This document shows positions 15,994 through 23,949 of a stretch of DNA of 45,182 bases, piece by piece. Position 1 is the stretch's first letter. The number at the start of each line of letters is the position of its first letter. A program made the translations under genes and the position numbers. The DNA is from JBFHRB01 sp041591915 (GTDB lineage Bacteria; Actinomycetota; Nitriliruptoria; Nitriliruptorales; Nitriliruptoraceae), in contig JBFHRB010000002.1 in the NCBI GenBank assembly GCA_041591915.1, positions 1 to 45,182 of the forward strand, given 5' to 3'. Below the pieces are notes generated by a model that saw nothing but the letters and a program-made list of their open reading frames with translations, ran no database searches and was not told where the DNA came from.

Positions 15994-16701
15994 ATGACCC
16001 TGAAGGCCACCAGGCGCAAGAACGTCAAGTACGTCAACGGGCGTCGCAAGCGCCTCCCGGACGTGCCGACCGTCAAGCACGAGCAACGCTGGTGGGACGA
16101 GGGCAAGGTCGTCGCCGGGATCGACGAGGTCGGGCGCGGTGCGTGGGCAGGGCCGGTGACCTACGGCGCCGTCGTCCTGCCGACCGACCGGCGCATGTAC
16201 AAGCTGCGCGACTCGAAGCTCCTCGACGAGCCCCGCCGCGAGGCGCTGTTCGAGCGCCTGCAGGACTTCGCCGTCGCGATCGGCGTCGGGCATGCGTCGA
16301 ACGAGGAGATCGACCGCATCGGGATGAGCGACGCCATGAAGCTCGCCGCGCGGCGAGCCGTCGACGCCCTCGAGGTCCGCCCCGACGTCCTCCTCCTCGA
16401 CGGGAACTGGGACTTCCTGGCGGACTACGGCACGACCAACGAGCTCGTGGTGTACGGGGACGCCGCGTGCGCTTCGATCGCGGCAGCCTCCATCGTCGCG
16501 AAGGTGACCCGCGACCGGATGATGGCGGCCCACGGGGAGGAGCACCCCGCGTACGGCTTCGCGTCGTGCAAGGGCTACCCGTCGCCACAGCACGTCGAGG
16601 CGCTGGACGAGCACGGGCCGTGCCCGCTCCACCGCCACAGCTGGGCGCCGATCCAGGCGCGCATCCAGCCGACGCTCTTCGACGACGTGGAGACGGGCTG
16701 A
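15994..16701 (+). CDS. rnhB: ribonuclease HII
   Basis: A 235-residue RNase HII, which cuts RNA in RNA-DNA hybrids and removes single ribonucleotides from DNA. The catalytic start motif is AGIDEVGRGAWAGPV (Asp44, Glu45). Further acidic residues are in VLLLDGNWDF and VVYGDAACASIAAASIVAK, and GFASCKGYPSPQHVEAL and HRHSW are the typical C-terminal signatures. The N-terminal 40 residues are longer and more basic than in E. coli, ending QRWWDEGK. It converges on lspA with a gap of 12 bases. Confidence 0.95.
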   Translation: MTLKATRRKNVKYVNGRRKRLPDVPTVKHEQRWWDEGKVVAGIDEVGRGAWAGPVTYGAVVLPTDRRMYKLRDSKLLDEPRREALFERLQDFAVAIGVGHASNEEIDRIGMSDAMKLAARRAVDALEVRPDVLLLDGNWDFLADYGTTNELVVYGDAACASIAAASIVAKVTRDRMMAAHGEEHPAYGFASCKGYPSPQHVEALDEHGPCPLHRHSWAPIQARIQPTLFDDVETG

Positions 16702-16713
16702 GACCACCGGGAC

Positions 16714-17211
16714 CTAGGCGGTCGGGGCCTGTGCGGGCGGGGGGCCAGGGTCCGCCGGCTGCGGCCCGCGCAGGGTCTGCACGAGCAGCCAGGCGATGCC
16801 CACGGTGATCGCGGCGTCGGCGACGTTGAAGGCCGGCCACCACCCCAGGTCGAACCAGTCGACGACCGCGCCGTCGTCGAAGCGGTCGATCACGTTGCCG
16901 AGCGCCCCGCCGACCAGCAGGCCCGCCGAGAACACGTCGCCGAGGTGGCCCCGCACGGCCAGGACCACGAAGACGATCGACAGCAGGCCCGTGAGCCCGA
17001 GGATCACGGGCGTCCCGAGGTCCTGCCCGAGCGCGAAGCCGACCCCCGGATTGCGCCCCACACGCAGCGTCGCCCAGCCGAGCTCAACCGGCGCGTCGTC
17101 CCAGCGCGCCACGGCGACCACCTTCGTCGCGAGGTCGGCGACCACGACGAGCACCGTGACGACGGCGAGGTGGAGGGGCCGGGGGGGATGTGGTTCAGCG
17201 TCCGGGCTCAA
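16714..17211 (-). CDS. lspA: lipoprotein signal peptidase (signal peptidase II)
   Basis: A 165-residue aspartic membrane protease that removes lipoprotein signal peptides after lipidation. Four helices are visible: AVVTVLVVVADLATKVVAVA, the LSIVFVVLAV segment, the AGLLVGGALGNVIDRF segment and a C-terminal AAITVGIAWLLVQ. Catalytic residues lie in GNVIDRFDDGAVVDWFDLG and PAFNVADAA. The apparent start codon at 17211 is TTG (giving MSPDAEPHPP) without a clear ribosome site. The C-terminal tail is proline-rich. It is convergent with rnhB. Confidence 0.93.
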   Translation of the reverse strand: MSPDAEPHPPRPLHLAVVTVLVVVADLATKVVAVARWDDAPVELGWATLRVGRNPGVGFALGQDLGTPVILGLTGLLSIVFVVLAVRGHLGDVFSAGLLVGGALGNVIDRFDDGAVVDWFDLGWWPAFNVADAAITVGIAWLLVQTLRGPQPADPGPPPAQAPTA

Positions 17212-17283
17212 GGTCAGGTTCGGGTCGGGGTCAGGGGATCGGCAACGGACGCTACCGATGGGTCAGGCAGGGCCGCCATCGCC

Positions 17284-17301
17284 GTGCGCCGTCCGGCGCA
17301 C
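17284..17301 (-). terminator. hairpin after the multicopper oxidase
   Basis: GTGCGCC, a four-base loop and GGCGCAC form a perfect 7-bp stem two bases past the multicopper oxidase stop. There is no T-run. It is a plausible GC-type terminator. Confidence 0.5.
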
Positions 17302-17303
17302 CC

Positions 17304-18743
17304 TCACACGACGAGGAAGTTGGACATCATCCCGCGGTCCTCGTGCTCGAGCTTGTGGCAGTGCATGAGGTAGAGGTCCTTGTGGCCGTGGTCGAACCGG
17401 ATCAGGATCTCGACGGTCTCGCCGTCCTGCAGCAGGACCGTGTCCTTCCACCCGCGCTCCCACGGGAAGACCTGGCCACGCCCGCCGGTGCGGCTCACCA
17501 CCTGGAAGTACGTGCCGTGGATGTGCACGGGGTGCGGGGCGTTGCCGCCCGTCGTGAGGACCCACCGCTCGGTCTGGCCGTAGGGGACCTCGAAGTCGAT
17601 CCGCTCCATCGCGTACTCGAGCCCGTTGATCTTGCCCATCCCGTCGAAGCTGAAGGTCCGCGTGCGAACGGGGTCGGACAGCGGCGCGGGCGGGGCCGGC
17701 AGCGAGGTCGGGATGAGGGTCGTGTCGTTGACGGAGCGAACGACCCGGAACTCGAGGAGGTCCCAGCCGCTGTTGCGGTCGACCAGCATCGCCGTGTCGT
17801 TCTTGTCGAGGTCACGCAGGTCGACGAGCAGGTCGAGCCGCTCACCGTTGCTGAGCTCGATCTCGGTGACGGTCTCCGGTGCCGGCAGGAACCCGCCGTC
17901 GTTGCCGATGAGGGTCATGCCCCTGCCGTCGGCGAACGCGAAGCGGAAGATCCGGCCGTTCGCCCCGTTGAGCACGCGCAGGCGGTACAGCGCATTGTCG
18001 ACCTCGACGTACGGCTCGAGCGTGCCGTTCACGAACGCCTTCTTGCCCTCGTAGCCAGAGGACTTCGGCTTGTAGATGACGGCCGTGCCCTCGCGATCGA
18101 CGTCGCCGTCGCGGATGACGAGCGGGAGCTCACGCACGCCGGCCGGCAGGCCGAGCGCCGCCTCCTGCGCATCCCGGATGATGAACGCCCCGGCGAGGCC
18201 GAGTGCGACCTGCTTGCCGGTCCGCTCGTGCGGGTGCGGGTGGTACCAGTTCATCGTCGCGCGCTGGACGATCGGGAAGGCGTAGTCGTAGTGGCTGCCG
18301 GCCTCGACCTCCTGGTTCGGGTGCCCGTCGTTGTCGTGGTCGACGACCATGCCGTGCCAGTGCGTGATGGAGCCCTCGGGCAGGTCGTTCTGGAATCGCA
18401 ACTGGACGGTGTCGCCGGTCGACACCTCGAGGGTCGGTCCCGGCATGCCGCCGTTGTAGACCCACGCGGACGCGGCGTTGTACGGCCCGAGGTCCACGAG
18501 GCCGGGGGCGGCGGTCAGCGTCACGAGGCCAGCGCCGGGATCGAGCGTTGGCGGCAGATACAGCGGGTTCGTCATCGCCCCGCCGCCCTTGCCGCCCTTG
18601 CCACCACCACCACCCTTGCCACCGCCGGGCGCCGCCGTGGCGACACCGATCCCCGATGCGGCCACCGCGCCGACGGTCAGGGCGCCGGTACGGAGGAACG
18701 TGCGGCGGGTGAGGTCAGAGGAGGTCGGTTCGCGTGCAGGCAT
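17304..18743 (-). CDS. Tat-exported multicopper oxidase
   Basis: A 479-residue copper oxidase of the CotA/CueO/bilirubin-oxidase class. A Tat signal is at the front: RR at residues 13-14 in LTRRTFLRTG, then a hydrophobic stretch with an Ala-rich cleavage region. Copper motifs are THWHGM, WYHPHPH, HPVHIHGTYF and the C-terminal HCHKLEHEDRGMM, which has a Met at the axial type-1 position. Between the signal and the oxidase domain is an unusual Gly/Lys-rich linker (residues 40-56). GGGAG six bases before the ATG at 18743 marks the start. The substrate cannot be deduced; copper or manganese oxidation and phenol oxidation are options. Domain arrangement and length are normal for three cupredoxin domains. 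Confidence 0.93.
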   Translation of the reverse strand: MPAREPTSSDLTRRTFLRTGALTVGAVAASGIGVATAAPGGGKGGGGGKGGKGGGAMTNPLYLPPTLDPGAGLVTLTAAPGLVDLGPYNAASAWVYNGGMPGPTLEVSTGDTVQLRFQNDLPEGSITHWHGMVVDHDNDGHPNQEVEAGSHYDYAFPIVQRATMNWYHPHPHERTGKQVALGLAGAFIIRDAQEAALGLPAGVRELPLVIRDGDVDREGTAVIYKPKSSGYEGKKAFVNGTLEPYVEVDNALYRLRVLNGANGRIFRFAFADGRGMTLIGNDGGFLPAPETVTEIELSNGERLDLLVDLRDLDKNDTAMLVDRNSGWDLLEFRVVRSVNDTTLIPTSLPAPPAPLSDPVRTRTFSFDGMGKINGLEYAMERIDFEVPYGQTERWVLTTGGNAPHPVHIHGTYFQVVSRTGGRGQVFPWERGWKDTVLLQDGETVEILIRFDHGHKDLYLMHCHKLEHEDRGMMSNFLVV

Positions 18744-18787
18744 GGTGAACTCCCGGATCGCTCCTCCCTCCGTCATACGCCCGAGAA

Positions 18788-18797
18788 ACCCCGGGGT
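18788..18797. promoter_or_regulatory. 10-base palindrome upstream of the multicopper oxidase
   Basis: ACCCCGGGGT is a perfect palindrome 45 bases before the oxidase ATG. A TATGAC sequence lies near 18772-18777 on the minus strand and could be a -10. An operator for a metal-responsive regulator is possible but nothing proves it. Confidence 0.2.
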
Positions 18798-18950
18798 GGA
18801 GGCCCGAACGGCCATCTGCCACCGGTACCTCTGCCGTGGAGGTCGCGGGGCCGGGCGGCTAGCCGCAACGGCCTCGCCGTGACGGGCGGCGCCGACGTCA
18901 GCGCAGCCCGACCAGCGTTCGGTGGCGCCCCGGATCCACGACCCAACGAC

Positions 18951-18976
18951 GAAGCCCCCGCCGGAGCGGGGGCTTC
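18951..18976 (-). terminator. strong terminator of the tRNA cluster
   Basis: GAAGCCCCCGC, loop CGGA, GCGGGGGCTTC make a perfect 11-bp stem directly after the 3' end of tRNA-Arg on the minus strand. It is the best hairpin in the window besides the one at 35446. It ends the serS/tRNA transcription unit. Confidence 0.85.
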
Positions 18977-18979
18977 TCG

Positions 18980-19054
18980 CGCGCTGGGAGGGATTCGAAC
19001 CCCCGGCCGCTTGATCCGTAGTCAAGTGCTCTATCCGGACTGAGCTACCAGCGC
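18980..19054 (-). tRNA. tRNA-Arg (ACG)
   Basis: A full cloverleaf is readable on the minus strand. The acceptor stem GCGCTGG pairs with CCAGCGC and G is the discriminator. The anticodon stem CTTGA/TCAAG holds the loop CTACGGA with anticodon ACG (A34 modified to inosine in family members). The variable loop is five bases and the T-arm reads GGGGG TTCGAAT CCCTC. No CCA is encoded. Last gene of the serS-tRNA cluster. Confidence 0.97.
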
Positions 19055-19065
19055 ATGTCGTTACG

Positions 19066-19156
19066 CGGAGGCAGAGGGATTCGAACCCTCGAGGGCCGTT
19101 ACCGACCCAACGGGATTAGCAATCCCGCGCCATAGACCTGACTAGGCGATGCCTCC
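19066..19156 (-). tRNA. tRNA-Ser (GCT)
   Basis: A 91-base class II tRNA on the minus strand with acceptor GGAGGCA/TGCCTCC, a GGGATTGCTAATCCC anticodon arm giving anticodon GCT, a long variable arm and T-arm GAGGGTTCGAATCCCTC. The long variable arm and the acceptor discriminator G are typical of serine tRNAs. It reads AGC/AGU codons. CCA is not encoded. Confidence 0.97.
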
Positions 19157-19264
19157 AGGCGCCCGCCAGAAACGCGGCGGTGCGCGGACGCGGGAGGATA
19201 GCAACCGCCCGAACCGTGCTGCGACCGACGGGCGTGCGCCGCGCCCGCCGGGCTACGGGTTCCG

Positions 19265-19355
19265 CGGAGGGTGTGGGATTCGAACCCACGGTGACGCTTG
19301 CGCGCCACGCTGGTTTTCAAGACCAGTGCCTTCAACCGGACTCGGCCAACCCTCC
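19265..19355 (-). tRNA. tRNA-Ser (TGA)
   Basis: A 91-base class II tRNA on the minus strand with acceptor GGAGGGT/ACCCTCC. The anticodon arm CTGGTCTTGAAAACCAG gives anticodon TGA, so it reads UCN codons. A long variable arm lies between the anticodon and T arms (GTGGGTTCGAATCCCAC). It starts only 29 bases after the serS stop, with just a small GCGCGC hairpin (19358-19373) between. Confidence 0.97.
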
Positions 19356-19384
19356 CTGCGCGCCGTGGCGCGCGGGCGCCGAGG

Positions 19385-20653
19385 CTACTCGCCGCCGGCG
19401 AACAGGACGTCCTTGGCCAGGTAGGGCCGCAGCGCCTCCGGGACGCGCACCGAGCCGTCCGCCTGCTGGTGGGTCTCGACGACCGCGATGATCGTGCGGC
19501 CCACGGCCGTGGCGGTGCCGTTGAGCGTGTGCACCAGCTCGTTCGGGCCGTCGTGTCGGCGCACCCGGACCTTGAGCCTGCGGGCCTGGTAGTCGGTCGT
19601 GTTCGACGTCGAGGTCAGCTCGCGGTAGGCCTGCTGCCCGGGCAGCCAGGCCTCGATGTCGAACTTGCGCGCGGCCGGTCCCCCGAGGTCACCCGTCGGG
19701 ATGTCGACGACCTGGTAGTGCAGCTCCAGGCCCTGCATGACCTCCTCCTCGATCGCGAGGAGTCGGGCGTGCTCGGCCTCGGAGTCGCCGGCCTCGACGT
19801 AGGAGAAGAGCTCGACCTTGTCGAACTGGTGCACGCGGAAGATGCCACGCGTGTCCTTGCCGTAGCTCCCGGCCTCTCGCCGGAAGCACGACGAGTAGCC
19901 GACGTAGCGGACGGGCAGCGCGCCGGGCTCGAGGATCTCGTCCATGTGCAGCCCGGCGAGGGTCACCTCGGACGTGCCGGTGAGGTACAGGTCGTCGTCG
20001 GGCATCCGGAACAGCTGCTGCTCGTCACCCGGCAGGAACCCCGTGCCGTAGAGGGCGTCGCGCCGCACGAGCACCGGCGGGATCACCGGCACGTGCCCGT
20101 GCCGCATGGCGATGTCCATCGCGTAGCGCACCAGGGCGAGCTCGAGCAGCACCGCCTCGCCCTTGAGGTAGGCGAAGCGCGCGCCGCTGACCTTGGCCGC
20201 ACGCTGCAGGTCGACCGCGTCCGCGGCCTCCATCAGGTCGACGTGGTCGCGAGGCTCGAAGTCGAACGTCGGCTTCTCTCCGACCAGGCGCAGGACCGTG
20301 CCCTCACCCTCCGCGCCGATCGGGACGTCGGGGTGCACGAGGTTCGGGATCGAGGCCATGGCCTCCTCGAAGGCCGCCTCGGCCTCGGCGAGCTGCTCGT
20401 CGAGCTTCTGGACGCGCTCCTTCAGCTCGGCTGCGGCGGCGATCAGCGCGGGGCGCTCGTCCGCCGAGGCCTGGCCGATGGACTTCGAGGCGGTCTTCTG
20501 CTCGGCCCGCGCCGTGTCGGCCTCGCCGATCAGCTCGCGGCGGCGGGCCTCGAGCGCGGCGACCTCGTCGACGAGTTCACGGCCGAGCCCCCGACGCGCG
20601 AGGTTCTCGGCGACGGCGTCGGGATCTTCTCTGAGGAGGCGTGGGTCGATCAT
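19385..20653 (-). CDS. serS: seryl-tRNA synthetase
   Basis: A 422-residue class II synthetase. It starts MIDPRLLREDPDAVAENLAR, followed by an N-terminal coiled coil (residues 30-110, ELIGEADTARAEQKTASKS) that grips the long variable arm of tRNA-Ser. Class II motifs include PVIPPVLVRR, the TGTSEVTLAGLHMDEIL region, CFRREAGSYGKDTRG (motif 2), LTSTSNTTDYQARRL and LNGTATAVGRTIIAVVE (motif 3). The ATG at 20653 has no Shine-Dalgarno; a TACTCT box seven bases upstream suggests a leaderless transcript. Two serine tRNAs and tRNA-Arg follow. Confidence 0.96.
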   Translation of the reverse strand: MIDPRLLREDPDAVAENLARRGLGRELVDEVAALEARRRELIGEADTARAEQKTASKSIGQASADERPALIAAAAELKERVQKLDEQLAEAEAAFEEAMASIPNLVHPDVPIGAEGEGTVLRLVGEKPTFDFEPRDHVDLMEAADAVDLQRAAKVSGARFAYLKGEAVLLELALVRYAMDIAMRHGHVPVIPPVLVRRDALYGTGFLPGDEQQLFRMPDDDLYLTGTSEVTLAGLHMDEILEPGALPVRYVGYSSCFRREAGSYGKDTRGIFRVHQFDKVELFSYVEAGDSEAEHARLLAIEEEVMQGLELHYQVVDIPTGDLGGPAARKFDIEAWLPGQQAYRELTSTSNTTDYQARRLKVRVRRHDGPNELVHTLNGTATAVGRTIIAVVETHQQADGSVRVPEALRPYLAKDVLFAGGE

Positions 20654-20660
20654 CGCGGCA

Positions 20661-20666
20661 AGAGTA
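20661..20666 (-). promoter_or_regulatory. candidate -10 box of leaderless serS
   Basis: On the minus strand TACTCT ends seven bases before the serS ATG, with no ribosome site. The spacing is that of leaderless starts seen elsewhere here. No -35 motif is evident. Confidence 0.4.
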
Positions 20667-20707
20667 ACGTGCGGGCCGACCACGACCCTCCCCGTACGAG
20701 AGCCGGC

Positions 20708-21709
20708 ATGCCACGCATCCAGCCCATGAAGTGGTTCCCACCCCGGGCGCCGGAGTACAGCGGGCCATGGGCCCTCAACCGGGCCCTCGACCAGGTCGAG
20801 ATGTGGCACACCCCGCAGGGGCACGGCCCCGAGGACGTGGTGCTCGACGCCGAGGGGCGGCTGTACACGGGCGTCGAGGACGGCCGGATCCTCCGCTACC
20901 GGCCCGACGGGGGGCGACCCGAGGTCTTCAGCTCCACCCATGGACGGCCGCTCGGCATCGAGATCGCCGCCGACGGCACGATCTACGTGGCGGATGCCGA
21001 CCGCGGCCTCCACGCGATCGACGAGCAGGGCCGGGTCGAGGTCCTGGTCCACAGCTTCGACGGGCAGCCGCTCCGGTTCACGAACAACATCGCCGTCGCG
21101 AGCGACGGGACCGTCTACTTCAGTGACTCGTCGACGCGGTTCGGCTTCGACGAGTTCAAGCTCGACCTCCTCGAGCACCGTCCGAACGGGCGGCTGTTCC
21201 GGTACGACCCGTCGACCGGCGAGACGACGCTGCTCCTGGACCGCCTCTACTTCGCCAACGGTGTCGCGCTTCCGCGCGACGAGGCCTACGTGCTGGTGGT
21301 CGAGACCGGCGCGTACCGGATCCGCCGGTACTGGCTGACCGGCGACCGGGCCGGCGAGGACGACGTCTTCATCGACAACCTGCCGGGCTTCCCGGACAAC
21401 CTGTCACGCAACGACGCCGGGATCTTCTGGGTGGCGTTCGCCTCCCCGCGTCGCAAGGAGCTCGACGCGCTGATGCCTCGGCCCGGCCTGCGCAGGGTCA
21501 TCGCCAGCCTGCCGGACAACCTCCAGCCCGCCCCGTCGCCGTACGGCCTCATCGCCGGCATCGACGAGGACGGCGTGCCGCGTCACTGCCTGCACGGCCC
21601 CGCCGGCGCCTTCACGGAGATCACGGGCGTGCGCGAGCACGACGGCTGGCTGTACCTGGGCAGCCTCCACGAGCCGGCCGTGGCGCGCGTGCGCGCGCCG
21701 GGCGAGTAG
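20708..21709 (+). CDS. SMP-30 / strictosidine-synthase-like beta-propeller protein
   Basis: A 333-residue protein of the six-bladed propeller type (SMP-30, gluconolactonase, strictosidine synthase-like, APMAP). Repeated blade signatures include GPEDVVLDAEGRLYTGVEDG, RPLGIEIAADGTIYVADA, NNIAVASDGTVYFSDSST and FANGVALPRDEAYVLVVE. FSDSSTRF and ETGAYRIRRYWL are typical of the strictosidine-synthase-like branch, whose bacterial members are lactonase-like or esterase-like. There is no signal peptide. It is divergent from serS with 54 bases between starts, and its stop almost touches the pheA stop. Substrate is unknown. Confidence 0.85.
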   Translation: MPRIQPMKWFPPRAPEYSGPWALNRALDQVEMWHTPQGHGPEDVVLDAEGRLYTGVEDGRILRYRPDGGRPEVFSSTHGRPLGIEIAADGTIYVADADRGLHAIDEQGRVEVLVHSFDGQPLRFTNNIAVASDGTVYFSDSSTRFGFDEFKLDLLEHRPNGRLFRYDPSTGETTLLLDRLYFANGVALPRDEAYVLVVETGAYRIRRYWLTGDRAGEDDVFIDNLPGFPDNLSRNDAGIFWVAFASPRRKELDALMPRPGLRRVIASLPDNLQPAPSPYGLIAGIDEDGVPRHCLHGPAGAFTEITGVREHDGWLYLGSLHEPAVARVRAPGE

Positions 21710-21711
21710 CC

Positions 21712-22629
21712 CTAGGAGCCGATCCGTCGGCGCCACTCGGCGAGCCACTCCGCCGCCTCGCGGTACGACTGGTCGTCGCGGGCGATCCGGTCGGCCTCCT
21801 CGGTGCGCCGGGCGCCGGAGCGGCGGTAGCTCCCGAGGATCTTGACGTCGCGATGGGTCCGGTGGACCGCAGCCAGGGCGTCCCCGACGCGGGCGTCGTC
21901 GAGGTGGCCCTCGACATCGACGAAGAAGCAGTACTCACCGAGCTCCTGCTTCGTCGGGCGTGACTCGATCTTGGTCAGGTTGAGGTCGCGCTCGGCGAAG
22001 ATCTCGAGCAGCTGCAGCAGCGCGCCGGGCCGGTTGGCCTCGATGAAGACCACCGCGGAGGTCTTGTCCCAGCCGCTCTTGTCGGGGATCGACCGGCCGA
22101 GCACGACGAAGCGCGTGGTGTTGCCCGCATGGTCGGCGATGTTGCGGGCCAGCACCTCGAGGCCGTACCGCTCGGCGGCGAGCGGGTTGGAGATCGCGGC
22201 GTCACCGTGCCCCTCGGACACGAGCTCAGCCGCCCTCGCCGTCGAGGTCGCCGGCACGCGGTCGACGCCGGCGAGGTTGTGGGCCAGCCACCGACGGGTC
22301 GCGGACAGCGCGACGGGGTGGGACACGACGGTCTTCACGTCCCCCGTCGACGTCCCCGGCAGCACACCGAGCACGAGCGTGATGGGCAGGTCGAGCTCGC
22401 CCTGGATCAGGAGGTCGGTGTCGAAGGCGAGCGCGTCGAGCGTCGCGGTGACCGAACCCTCGATCGTGTTCTCGATGGGGACGACGCCGCGCTCGACCTC
22501 GCCGGCCTCGACCGCGCCGATCACCTCCGTGATGTCGGGGTAGGCGACCAGCTCGCCCTCTCCGCCCGTGATCAGGCGCGCGGCGGTCTCGGTGAAGGTC
22601 CCGGCGGGACCGAGGTAGGCGACACTCAC
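21712..22629 (-). CDS. pheA: prephenate dehydratase
   Basis: A 305-residue enzyme that converts prephenate to phenylpyruvate in phenylalanine synthesis. The catalytic domain shows YLGPAGTFTETAA, VPIENTIEGSV and the catalytic region GNTTRFVVLGRS. The C-terminal ACT domain has the allosteric KIESRPTK motif and CFFVDVEGH. There is no chorismate-mutase domain. The GTG start overlaps the DUF4446 stop in a GTGA, so both are in one operon, and serS lies downstream, as in mycobacteria. A charged C-terminal tail of about 30 residues is extra. Confidence 0.95.
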   Translation of the reverse strand: MSVAYLGPAGTFTETAARLITGGEGELVAYPDITEVIGAVEAGEVERGVVPIENTIEGSVTATLDALAFDTDLLIQGELDLPITLVLGVLPGTSTGDVKTVVSHPVALSATRRWLAHNLAGVDRVPATSTARAAELVSEGHGDAAISNPLAAERYGLEVLARNIADHAGNTTRFVVLGRSIPDKSGWDKTSAVVFIEANRPGALLQLLEIFAERDLNLTKIESRPTKQELGEYCFFVDVEGHLDDARVGDALAAVHRTHRDVKILGSYRRSGARRTEEADRIARDDQSYREAAEWLAEWRRRIGS

Positions 22630-23216
22630 GAGGCGGCAGCGCGACGTCGGCGCCTGCTGGACGGCGGCGGTGCGGTCTCGCCCTTCTTGCCCTGCAGGGC
22701 GTGCTGGAGGGCCGTCGTCTCCTCGGGCGACAGGTTGTACTCACTGGCGCCGTTGCGGATGGGCTTGGCGTACGTGCGGGTCTCGGTGCGGCCGTTGATG
22801 GCCGAGATGACCACGCCGTCGGCGTGCTCGTCCAGCAGCGCCGCGGAGAACGAGAGCGCGCCGCCCATGTCGTCGAAGGCGTCGTACCGGACGACACCGA
22901 TGCGCGACAGGGTGTTCCGCAGGAGGTCGCGGAGGTGCTCGGTGTTGCCGTGCACGACGGCGATGTCGTCACGCAGCTGGTCCAGCTCGCCCGCGTGACG
23001 GCTCAACGCGTGGAACACGTCCTCCGTGTTGTCCGGGTCGAGGACGTCGGCGTACGAACGTCGGAGCGCGCGCAGCTTGACGAAGAGGAGGACGCACGCG
23101 ACGAGGAGGACTCCGACGAGAGCGAGGGCGACGATCACGAGGATGCTGAGCGCCTGCTCGGTGAGTACCACGACGACCCCGCTGGTCAGGTGCGTGACAT
23201 CCCAGCGTAGCGCCAT
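22626..23216 (-). CDS. DUF4446-family membrane protein
   Basis: A 196-residue protein with one transmembrane helix (LSILVIVALALVGVLLVACVLLF, about residues 23-45) then a charged coiled coil and the DUF4446 core: VVRYDAFDDMGGALSFSAAL, LLDEHADGVVISAINGR and TETRTYAKPI. The C-terminal tail is rich in Arg. The start is uncertain: ATG at 23216, or GTG at 23171 just before the helix, as a TACGCT box lies at 23203-23208. DUF4446 proteins are widespread in Firmicutes and actinobacteria with unknown role. It overlaps pheA by four bases. Confidence 0.82.
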   Translation of the reverse strand: MALRWDVTHLTSGVVVVLTEQALSILVIVALALVGVLLVACVLLFVKLRALRRSYADVLDPDNTEDVFHALSRHAGELDQLRDDIAVVHGNTEHLRDLLRNTLSRIGVVRYDAFDDMGGALSFSAALLDEHADGVVISAINGRTETRTYAKPIRNGASEYNLSPEETTALQHALQGKKGETAPPPSSRRRRRAAAS

Positions 23217-23248
23217 GGCCGACGCCCACCTCTCCCGCGAGCGAGCCG

Positions 23249-23254
23249 TACGAT
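23249..23254 (+). promoter_or_regulatory. candidate -10 box of the larB-larC operon
   Basis: TACGAT is followed by eight bases and the larB ATG at 23263. No ribosome site is present, consistent with a leaderless message. Confidence 0.35.
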
Positions 23255-23262
23255 GCGCGCCC

Positions 23263-23949
23263 ATGGAACCGCACGGAACCGACGACCTGGACCTCGACCT
23301 CCATCGCGCCCGCCGAACCGGCGAGCCAGAGGTGGTCCTCGCCGGGCCGAAGACCCCTGAGCAGGCCGCTCGCGCCGTCCGCGGCCTGCTCGACGGCACC
23401 ACCGGCCCCGTACTCGCCACGCGCTGCACCCCCGAGCACGTGGACGCGATCCTCGAGGCCGTCCCGGAGGCCGTCGTCCATCACGACGCCGGGGTCGTCG
23501 TGGCGCGCGCGGCCCTGTCGGACCCGACCCTCGGGCTCGTCGTCATCGCGACCGGCGGTACCTCCGACCTCAGGGTTGCCCGCGAGTGCCAGGTCACCCT
23601 CGAGGCGTTCGGGTGCAAGAGCGACCTGATCACCGACGTCGGCGTCGCGGGCGTCCACCGCGTCCTCGGCCGCCGCGCGCAGCTCGACGAGGCCGACGTC
23701 GTGGTCGCGGTCGCGGGCATGGAGGGCGCCCTGCCGACCGTGATCGGCGCGCTCGTCGAGGCCCCGGTCATCGCCGTGCCGACGTCCGTCGGGTACGGCG
23801 CGGCCTTCGGTGGGCTCGCGGCGCTGCTGGGCATGCTCACGTCCTGCGCGCCGGGCATCAGTGTCGTGAACATCGACAACGGGTTCGGCGCCGCCCTCGT
23901 CGCGCGACGGATCCTTCGAGCCCGCAACCGCCCCGCGGGCGACGCATGA
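23263..23949 (+). CDS. larB: nickel pincer cofactor biosynthesis protein LarB
   Basis: A 228-residue LarB: the carboxylase-like enzyme that carboxylates the pyridinium ring of nicotinic acid adenine dinucleotide in nickel-pincer nucleotide synthesis. The fold is related to PurE: GLVVIATGGTSDLRVARE, the segment DVGVAGVHRVLG, and VVVAVAGMEGALPTVIGAL are characteristic, as is PTSVGYGAAFGGLAALLGML with the C-terminal CAPGISVVNIDNGFGA. The N-terminal 60 residues are the LarB-specific part (VHHDAGVVVARAAL). LarC follows with a four-base overlap (ATGA). larA and larE are not in the window. Confidence 0.93.
   Translation: MEPHGTDDLDLDLHRARRTGEPEVVLAGPKTPEQAARAVRGLLDGTTGPVLATRCTPEHVDAILEAVPEAVVHHDAGVVVARAALSDPTLGLVVIATGGTSDLRVARECQVTLEAFGCKSDLITDVGVAGVHRVLGRRAQLDEADVVVAVAGMEGALPTVIGALVEAPVIAVPTSVGYGAAFGGLAALLGMLTSCAPGISVVNIDNGFGAALVARRILRARNRPAGDA

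Noticed and set aside
19358..19373. GCGCGC hairpin as terminator between serS and tRNA-Ser(TGA)
   Set aside because: Only six base pairs and no T-run; too weak to call, although it might be a processing site.
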